Source of the DNA: Desulfurellales bacterium
GTDB taxonomy: Bacteria; Campylobacterota_A; Desulfurellia; Desulfurellales; Hippeaceae
Assembly (NCBI GenBank): GCA_027064405.1
Contig: JAMOPP010000103.1
Location: 1-11,181, forward strand
Direction of reading: 5' to 3'
Length of the DNA: 11,181 nucleotides
Positions within the stretch are counted from its first letter, which is position 1. The number at the start of each line of letters is the position of its first letter. Shown here piece by piece: positions 7,610 through 11,181 of this stretch. The position numbers and the translations under genes are program-made. The notes beneath the pieces are model-generated. The model saw only the letters and a program-made list of their open reading frames with translations, searched no databases and was not told the origin of the DNA.

Positions 7610-8868
7610 AAACAATAAGGGCTGCAAGTGACAAATCAATATCTCACAGGGCGGCGCTGCTTTCTTCGATTGCAGATGAAAGCGTAATTATAAAAAATTA
7701 TCTTTTTGCCGAAGATACGGTAAATACACTCAAAACTCTAATGAAGTTAGGGGTTGATGTAAAAACTTTCGGCTCAACAGTAATCATAAATCCAAAAGGT
7801 AAATATGCATTCAAAGAACCGGATGAAATCTTAGATGTCGGAAATTCAGGAACGGCTATGCGTCTATTTTCAGGCATTTTGTCCGCTCAGCCCTTTTTAT
7901 CCGTATTAACCGGTGATGGCTCTTTAATAAAAAGACCTATGATGAGAATTATAGAGCCGCTCACCTCTATGGGTTCAATGATTTTATCAAGGCACAAGGG
8001 ACTTGCTCCGTTAGCCATATACGGTACAAGGGATTTACTTGGCATAAACTACGATTTGAAGATAGCGAGTGCGCAGGTTAAATCCGCCATTTTGCTTGCA
8101 GGGCTTTTTTCAAAAAATGAGGTATGTATAAATGAGCCGGTAAAATCGAGAACACACACGGAAAATATGCTTAAAGCCTTTGGTGTTGATGTTATAGAGG
8201 ATGGCAATTCAGTCTGTCTCGGGAAAGATAGAGAATTGAAAGGTTCCGTTGAAATTAATGTGCCTGCGGACATATCATCAAGTGCTTTTTTTATGGTTCT
8301 AACAGCTTTAAAAAACAATTTCGAGGTTTTATTTAAAGATGTAATTTTAAATAAAACACGCACCGGCATTTTGAATGTATTTTCTCAATGCGGAATCAAC
8401 TATGAAATCGCAGACAAAAAAATAATAAATAACGAAGAAATTGGAGACATTTTTGTAAAATACAGCAAAAATTTAAAACCCTTTACAATAAATGGGGATT
8501 TAGTGCCTTCTTTAATAGATGAAATACCTATTTTATCCATTCTGGGCGTATTCTGTGACGGGGTAAGTACAATAAAAGGTGCTGCGGAACTTAGAAAGAA
8601 GGAGAGCGATAGAATAGGCATAATGTGTAGAAATTTGTCTAATCTGGGTGTAAAAATTGAGGAGTTTGACGATGGTTTTAAGATTTATGGCAACCCGAAA
8701 ATAAGGCTTAATAGTGCCGAAATTGAAACAAATTATGATCATAGAGTTGCTATGAGTTTCTTAATTTTAAAAGCCATTAAGGACATTGATATAACGATAG
8801 ACGGCATTCAATCCATAAAAACATCTTACCCGGGTTTTTTCGATCATCTCAACTACTTAATGTTTTAG
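7597..8868 (+). CDS. aroA: 3-phosphoshikimate 1-carboxyvinyltransferase (EPSP synthase)
   Basis: Transfers enolpyruvyl from phosphoenolpyruvate to shikimate 3-phosphate, the sixth step of the shikimate pathway to chorismate. The 423-residue length is normal. Active-site residues visible are K13 in SDKSISHR, the GNSGTAMR loop at 82-89, SAQVK at 158-162, D308 in LIDEIP, E336 in KESDR and the NYDHRVAM motif near 379. RTHTE, SAQVK and NKTR match class II signature motifs, while SDK replaces the usual GDK. The loop Gly at 86 is retained. The N terminus is a little shorter than usual. GGGGT at 7586-7590 may be the ribosome site, 6 bases before the ATG. The gene overlaps lptC by 13 bases and is the last of the operon. 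I see no terminator before the tRNA. Confidence 0.96.
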   Translation: MDRIKTIRAASDKSISHRAALLSSIADESVIIKNYLFAEDTVNTLKTLMKLGVDVKTFGSTVIINPKGKYAFKEPDEILDVGNSGTAMRLFSGILSAQPFLSVLTGDGSLIKRPMMRIIEPLTSMGSMILSRHKGLAPLAIYGTRDLLGINYDLKIASAQVKSAILLAGLFSKNEVCINEPVKSRTHTENMLKAFGVDVIEDGNSVCLGKDRELKGSVEINVPADISSSAFFMVLTALKNNFEVLFKDVILNKTRTGILNVFSQCGINYEIADKKIINNEEIGDIFVKYSKNLKPFTINGDLVPSLIDEIPILSILGVFCDGVSTIKGAAELRKKESDRIGIMCRNLSNLGVKIEEFDDGFKIYGNPKIRLNSAEIETNYDHRVAMSFLILKAIKDIDITIDGIQSIKTSYPGFFDHLNYLMF

Positions 8869-8870
8869 GA

Positions 8871-8898
8871 TTGACTTTTATCTCTCTTTTTGTATAAA
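8871..8898 (+). promoter_or_regulatory. Sigma70-type promoter of the tRNA-Arg gene
   Basis: A -35 element TTGACT (8871-8876) and a -10 element TATAAA (8893-8898) are separated by 16 bases. The predicted start of transcription is near 8905, about 9 bases before the mature tRNA 5' end. The -35 begins 3 bases after the aroA stop, so the tRNA can be transcribed independently of the operon. Confidence 0.75.
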
Positions 8899-8913
8899 TA
8901 TTAATTGCCTTTT

Positions 8914-8990
8914 GCCCCGATAGCTCAGAAGGATAGAGCACAGGATTCCTAATCCTGGTGCCGCAGGTTCGACTCCTGCTCGGGGCACCA
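8914..8990 (+). tRNA. tRNA-Arg (anticodon CCU)
   Basis: A complete cloverleaf can be drawn. The acceptor stem is GCCCCGA with TCGGGGC, the D stem GCTC with GAGC, the anticodon stem CAGGA with TCCTG, and the T stem GCAGG with CCTGC around the loop TTCGACT. The seven-base anticodon loop TTCCTAA places CCT at 8948-8950, reading AGG codons for arginine, which are common in the neighbouring genes. The discriminator is A8987 and the CCA end is encoded (8988-8990). It marks the border between the housekeeping operon and accessory DNA. Confidence 0.96.
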
Positions 8991-9009
8991 CTTAAAAGCC
9001 TTTTATGAC

Positions 9010-9043
9010 GCCGTTTAGGGCAGACGCCTTAAGCGGCTTTTTT
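9010..9043 (+). terminator. Intrinsic terminator after tRNA-Arg
   Basis: A 12-bp stem (GCCGTTTAGGGC at 9010-9021 with GCCTTAAGCGGC at 9026-9037, including two G-U pairs) has a four-base AGAC loop and is followed by six T (9038-9043). It should end both tRNA transcription and any read-through from aroA. AAAAGCC at 8994-9000 could extend or compete with the stem by pairing to GGCTTTT. Confidence 0.88.
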
Positions 9044-9057
9044 AGTTTGTGCAGAAT

Positions 9058-9097
9058 GAGTGGACGAATTATGGACGATTTAGGGCGGAGTGGACGG
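9058..9097. repeat. TGGACGR direct repeats downstream of the tRNA
   Basis: TGGACGA occurs at 9061-9067 and 9072-9078, and TGGACGG at 9091-9097. The longer unit GAGTGGACG is repeated at 9058-9066 and 9088-9096, exactly 30 bases apart. The cluster lies directly after the tRNA terminator and contains no supported gene. It could be a protein-binding array, for example integrase arm sites of an element inserted near the tRNA; that is inference only. Confidence 0.5.
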
Positions 9098-9158
9098 ACA
9101 CTGTTTTAAAAACAGAGTAAGGGTGTGAGTGGTGGTTTTGGAACTATAAACAATGAAT

Positions 9159-9431
9159 TTATTTAAACAGTTCTGAATGTGATCCTATTCTTATCAAAGA
9201 GAGAATTTGACTTTTCTGTTCTATCTTGTAGATAAGAATCATGTCAGGCTTTATGTGGCACTCTCTACAGTTAAGAAAATTGCCTATGAGTTTATGGTCT
9301 TTGTATTTCTCTTCCAACGGCAAACCTTTTGTAACCTTGTTTAATACGATATAAAGCTTTTCTTTATCGCTTTTTGATAGCTTTTTAAAATCTTTCTTAA
9401 ATGTTTTGGTTGTAAAAATTTTGTAGGTCAT
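9159..9431 (-). CDS. yafQ: YafQ-type (RelE superfamily) mRNA interferase toxin
   Basis: Predicted ribosome-dependent endoribonuclease that cuts mRNA when released from its antitoxin. At 90 residues it has the family length. Residues of the E. coli YafQ active site align: H46 (YKDH), H59 (ECHI), D63 (KPDM), R81 (IRIG), H85 (GSHS) and F89. The GSHSELF tail is typical. YafQ has Trp after the catalytic Asp, where this protein has Met64, and a two-residue insertion lies between D63 and R81. Neither change removes a catalytic His, so the toxin looks functional. Its ATG overlaps the antitoxin stop by one base, so the pair is co-translated. The symbol follows family resemblance; orthology is not proven. 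Confidence 0.88.
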   Translation of the reverse strand: MTYKIFTTKTFKKDFKKLSKSDKEKLYIVLNKVTKGLPLEEKYKDHKLIGNFLNCRECHIKPDMILIYKIEQKSQILSLIRIGSHSELFK

Positions 9432-9685
9432 TAGTCTTCCAACGACCCAAACAGTTCATCAACGCTGTTGAAGGTTTCTCCGTCTTTTCTTTCAAGTTCA
9501 TCTAAGGCTTTGAGGGTTTCTTCGGTTGGTATTTTAATCTCGAAAGGAAAACCGTTATTTAAAACAACCTGATGCAAAAATATGTTAATGCCATCGCTCA
9601 AGCTTAAACCATACTGCTTAAATACTGAGTTAGCTTTCTCTTTAGCTTCTCTATCAACTCTAATACTGGTGCTCATTCTGCTCAT
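9431..9685 (-). CDS. dinJ: DinJ/RelB-family antitoxin
   Basis: Antitoxin of 84 residues that should bind and neutralise the adjacent YafQ-like toxin and repress its own operon. The N terminus (STSIRVDREAKEKANSVF, about 5-22, then LSLSDGINIFLHQVV) is the ribbon-helix-helix DNA-binding domain. FPFEI at 46-50 is a RelB/DinJ family landmark. The acidic C-terminal helix (about 55-84) is the likely toxin-binding part. I chose the ATG at 9685 because AGGAG lies 7 bases before it. An in-frame TTG at 9721 would add 12 residues, but it overlaps the promoter. Antitoxin-then-toxin order with a one-base overlap is typical. Confidence 0.88.
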   Translation of the reverse strand: MSRMSTSIRVDREAKEKANSVFKQYGLSLSDGINIFLHQVVLNNGFPFEIKIPTEETLKALDELERKDGETFNSVDELFGSLED

Positions 9686-9692
9686 GGTATTT

Positions 9693-9697
9693 CTCCT
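9693..9697 (-). promoter_or_regulatory. Shine-Dalgarno site fixing the antitoxin start
   Basis: AGGAG on the minus strand lies 7 bases before the ATG at 9685. It decides the start in favour of this codon over the longer in-frame TTG at 9721. Confidence 0.8.
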
Positions 9698-9709
9698 ACT
9701 TTTTAAAAG

Positions 9710-9738
9710 AGAATAACTCAATTGTGGTATTTTGTCAA
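9710..9738 (-). promoter_or_regulatory. Sigma70-type promoter of the toxin-antitoxin operon
   Basis: On the minus strand, TTGACA (9738-9733) and TATTCT (9715-9710) are separated by exactly 17 bases. The predicted start is near 9703, giving a short leader of roughly 18 bases before the antitoxin ATG, with the ribosome site in it. Confidence 0.78.
9714..9729. promoter_or_regulatory. Candidate operator of the toxin-antitoxin operon
   Basis: The 16-base imperfect palindrome TAACTCAATTGTGGTA is centred on CAATTG between the -10 and -35 elements, with 12 of 16 positions symmetric. This is a suitable position for autorepression by the ribbon-helix-helix antitoxin. TGGTATTT at 9725-9732 also recurs at 9685-9692 across the start codon. 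Binding is inferred, not shown. Confidence 0.45.
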
Positions 9739-9814
9739 TGTCTAAAAGATGGATTTAGGGATATAAGAAAATAAGACAAAATATTCTGAATTATTCTAAA
9801 TTATATGAAAATAA

Positions 9815-9859
9815 TGCCATTTATATACCTTGTGGCAATAAAAACAAGGTATTTTGGCA
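9815..9859. repeat. Inverted repeat overlapping the 17-base direct repeats
   Basis: TACCTTGT (9826-9833) pairs perfectly with ACAAGGTA (9844-9851) around a 10-base loop. The outer TGCCA (9815-9819) pairs with TGGCA (9855-9859), so an inverted partial copy of the direct-repeat unit lies to its left. Confidence 0.7.
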
Positions 9860-9871
9860 ATAAAAACAAGG
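9833..9871. repeat. Two 17-base direct repeats (iteron-like)
   Basis: TGGCAATAAAAACAAGG occurs identically at 9833-9849 and 9855-9871, a 22-base period, which is two DNA helical turns. The first copy continues GGTATT directly; the second has extra G (seven G at 9870-9876) before TATT. The 22-base spacing fits iterons bound by a replication initiator, but two copies are few and no binding evidence exists. Confidence 0.75.
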
Positions 9872-9882
9872 GGGGGTATTAC

Positions 9883-9903
9883 TATATATACGTAGTATAT
9901 ATA
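9883..9903. repeat. AT-rich palindrome
   Basis: TATATATAC (9883-9891) and GTATATATA (9895-9903) are perfect inverted repeats separated by GTA. It could be an easily melted DNA segment or a protein-binding site. Confidence 0.7.
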
Positions 9904-9909
9904 CAGTAA

Positions 9910-9944
9910 GGGGGACGGTCTCTTTTTGGATGAGACCGTCCCCC
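9910..9944. repeat. Perfect 13-bp GC-rich hairpin
   Basis: GGGGGACGGTCTC (9910-9922) pairs without mismatch with GAGACCGTCCCCC (9932-9944) around a 9-base loop. No T-run follows on either strand, so it is not a standard intrinsic terminator. It stands out sharply against the AT-rich surroundings. Similar G-rich palindromes occur as dispersed REP-like elements in many genomes, but only one copy is in this window. Confidence 0.85.
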
Positions 9945-9987
9945 ACCTAAGAGAAAGGAGAAAGCTATAGTGAGTCTGAAAAAACAA

Positions 9988-10692
9988 CTAAGAAAAGATA
10001 AACTCCCAAGTTTGCTTGATGCTGTGGTTAGGCAGAGCGCAAAGGGAGCGATGATAGATTTTGACGGCGTTGGCTGTGTTTTTGTGCGAGTAAGATATTG
10101 TGTTGCTTGCTAAGTCATATAGTATGTTTAATTCTGCAAGCTGTTTTGCAGCATCTTTAAACTTTTTTCTGATGTACCTTTTTGTTCTTTCTGACTTAAC
10201 AACACCGTATCCTGTTTTTTCGAGTATGGCAAATAGATCTTCGTGCACAGTGTAGAAGGATAAACAATATCTCACAACAGCCCTAACTGTTTCGTATTTT
10301 ACTTGCAAAATTTTGTCTAACAATGCTGTATATTGACAAGTATATTTTTGCAAGTAGAAAAAGAGAAAAACGAATTTCGGCTCGAGTTCGAATTTGTATT
10401 TTTGCGTGTCTGGATTAAAATGATAACGCATTGTTGTAAAAGGTTCTGTCTTGATTGGCTTATCTATATTCTTCGCAGCAAAATAATATGCAACATAAAA
10501 GGTTTTTGTAATTTCGTCGAGCTTTTTTGTCAGCCACGCGTAATTTTCGCCTGGGTTTTTCCCGAGCTGTCGCAGAAGAGCATATTTGCTTATGTATGCT
10601 GCGTAGGAGTATTCGTTTATCTTTTTTGTGTGGGTAATTATTATGTCTAATATGTCCTTGTGCGCTTGTGTTAGGATATGGTGTATTTGCAC
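9988..10692 (-). CDS. Replication-initiator-like protein (probably plasmid Rep), 5' end uncertain
   Basis: Product of 234 residues from the GTG at 10692. The layout resembles plasmid replication initiators with tandem winged-helix domains. An N-terminal part begins HHILTQAHKDILDIIITHT, and a second part reads YHFNPDTQKYKFELEPKFV followed by a LQKYTCQYTALLDKILQVKYE-like helical stretch, as in Rep_3-type proteins. The C terminus is basic (SERTKRYIRKKFKDAAKQL). I infer this from overall pattern, not a decisive motif, and a phage or element regulator is possible. The GTG is unlikely to be the true N terminus: the same frame stays open with protein-like sequence (LPIWRFFIRKNIRYTDP) for 68 codons upstream, to a TGA at 10899-10897, but has no ATG, GTG or TTG there. 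The gene may therefore be 5'-truncated or rearranged. Repeats lie just past its stop. Confidence 0.6.
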   Translation of the reverse strand: MQIHHILTQAHKDILDIIITHTKKINEYSYAAYISKYALLRQLGKNPGENYAWLTKKLDEITKTFYVAYYFAAKNIDKPIKTEPFTTMRYHFNPDTQKYKFELEPKFVFLFFYLQKYTCQYTALLDKILQVKYETVRAVVRYCLSFYTVHEDLFAILEKTGYGVVKSERTKRYIRKKFKDAAKQLAELNILYDLASNTISYSHKNTANAVKIYHRSLCALPNHSIKQTWEFIFS

Positions 10693-10761
10693 AACTTTTA
10701 TTTTTCCTGAGCCTATTTGTTCGTCAAGAATAACTCGCTCTCTTGTTTTTAAGAATTCTTG

Positions 10762-11181
10762 GTGGATTGGGTCTGTGTACCTAATGTTTTTTCTGATAAA
10801 AAATCTCCAAATGGGCAGGTAATCAGAAGTGGCAAAATACTTGGCGACGATGTGGACTATAATAAGATTCGGTCCTGTTCTGCCAACAATCTTTCTTCAT
10901 CATATTGTGACAGCTCATCCTATAAGGTTAATACAAAATCTTTTTTCACAGTAGTTTCAGCTGTAGCAAGAAGGTATCACACAGATAGTGGCTTTGTTGT
11001 GGTGCAGAGAACTTCTACACACACTAAGGTTGAAAAGAAAAAACACGGACTAAAAACAAAAATCACAGTCAAATACTTCATAGACTCAACACCCGAATAC
11101 TATATGATAGTCCCGCCCTGGAACCCGGGCGTAAATACTCCGTCTTCCGGCTTTGTAGAAAATGGTATGGGTTACTTAAGG
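10762..11181 (+). CDS. Unrecognised protein, runs off the right edge (start not identified)
   Basis: The plus frame is open from 10753 (just after a TAA) to the window end, 143 codons without a stop, which is long for sequence this AT-rich. The first possible starts are TTG 10759 and GTG 10762; neither has a ribosome site, and the first ATG comes only at 11104. The protein-like part includes GKILGDDVDYNKIRSC, a Ser- and Cys-rich patch, FFTVVSAVARRYHTDSGFV, a basic KVEKKKHGLK stretch and YYMIVPPWNPGVNTP. I do not recognise a family. Positions 10762-10896 overlap, on the opposite strand, the upstream extension of the initiator-like frame, so the 5' boundary here is doubtful. It may be a 5'-truncated gene or one with an unusual start. 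Confidence 0.5.
   Translation, partial: MDWVCVPNVFSDKKSPNGQVIRSGKILGDDVDYNKIRSCSANNLSSSYCDSSSYKVNTKSFFTVVSAVARRYHTDSGFVVVQRTSTHTKVEKKKHGLKTKITVKYFIDSTPEYYMIVPPWNPGVNTPSSGFVENGMGYLR

Larger units (their letters stand above)
9686..9987. other. Non-coding stretch between antitoxin and initiator-like gene
   Basis: About 300 bases with no supported gene. From left to right it holds the toxin-antitoxin leader and promoter (9686-9738), AT-rich sequence with ATTCTGAATT/ATTCTAAATT near 9782-9801, inverted and direct repeats (9815-9871), a run of seven G (9870-9876), an AT-rich palindrome (9883-9903), a GC-rich hairpin (9910-9944) and an AGGAG sequence at 9956-9960. The density of repeats next to an initiator-like gene makes it a candidate origin or control region. 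Confidence 0.6.

Noticed and set aside
9055..9108. A 17-codon frame starting ATG 9056 within the TGGACG repeats
   Set aside because: It has no ribosome site, and its content follows from the DNA repeats.
9101..9115. CTGTTTTAAAAACAG palindrome resembling a LexA box
   Set aside because: The 7-bp inverted repeat is perfect, but CTG-N9-CAG is one base short of the usual enterobacterial spacing and no SOS gene is next to it. It is also not a terminator, as no T-run follows.
9058..9871. A CRISPR array
   Set aside because: The repeats are short (7-17 bases), too few and irregularly spaced, and no cas gene is present.
9796..9987. A 63-residue minus-strand frame over the repeats and hairpin
   Set aside because: Its sequence is produced by the repeats and palindromes; it has no ribosome site and no protein-like pattern.
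9970..10113. A 47-codon plus-strand frame starting at GTG 9970 with AGGAG at 9956-9960
   Set aside because: It runs antisense to the end of the initiator-like gene and its translation resembles no protein; the ribosome-like site may be chance. Kept only as a possibility.

Overview
The window is AT-rich (roughly one third G+C by eye) and most of it is chromosomal core sequence from a Gram-negative bacterium. The Gram-negative assignment rests on two Kdo-pathway genes (kdsD, kdsC) and lptC, which serve lipopolysaccharide synthesis and export. Arginine is coded mostly by AGA/AGG and isoleucine often by ATA. I cannot fix the taxon; an AT-rich member of the Deferribacterota would fit the gene content, but this is a low-confidence guess.

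Region 1 (1-8868) is a dense plus-strand operon of eleven genes: dihydroorotase (5' end cut by the window edge), accD, gpmI, a small lysine-rich unknown, a GyaR-like 2-hydroxyacid dehydrogenase, acylphosphatase, a TPR protein, kdsD, kdsC, lptC and aroA. Neighbouring genes overlap by 1-20 bases or lie 1-12 bases apart, so translational coupling is likely. I see no internal promoter or terminator; the promoter must lie left of the window. The products cover pyrimidine synthesis, fatty-acid initiation, glycolysis, Kdo/LPS assembly and the shikimate pathway. It is a housekeeping operon, not one pathway.

Region 2 (8869-9043) holds a tRNA-Arg(CCU) gene with its own sigma70-type promoter and a strong intrinsic terminator.

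Region 3 (9044-11181) looks like accessory DNA next to the tRNA, a common insertion position for mobile elements, although no integrase is visible. It contains repeated TGGACGR motifs, a minus-strand DinJ/YafQ-type toxin-antitoxin operon with a clear promoter, and a 300-base non-coding stretch. That stretch carries two 17-base direct repeats with an inverted partial copy, an AT-rich palindrome and a perfect 13-bp GC-rich hairpin. Next is a minus-strand gene resembling a plasmid replication initiator, whose frame stays open upstream of its only start. The window ends in a plus-strand open frame of at least 143 codons without a convincing start, which overlaps the upstream extension of the initiator frame. 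The arrangement suggests a plasmid-like or integrated element with a rearranged junction near 10830-10900.
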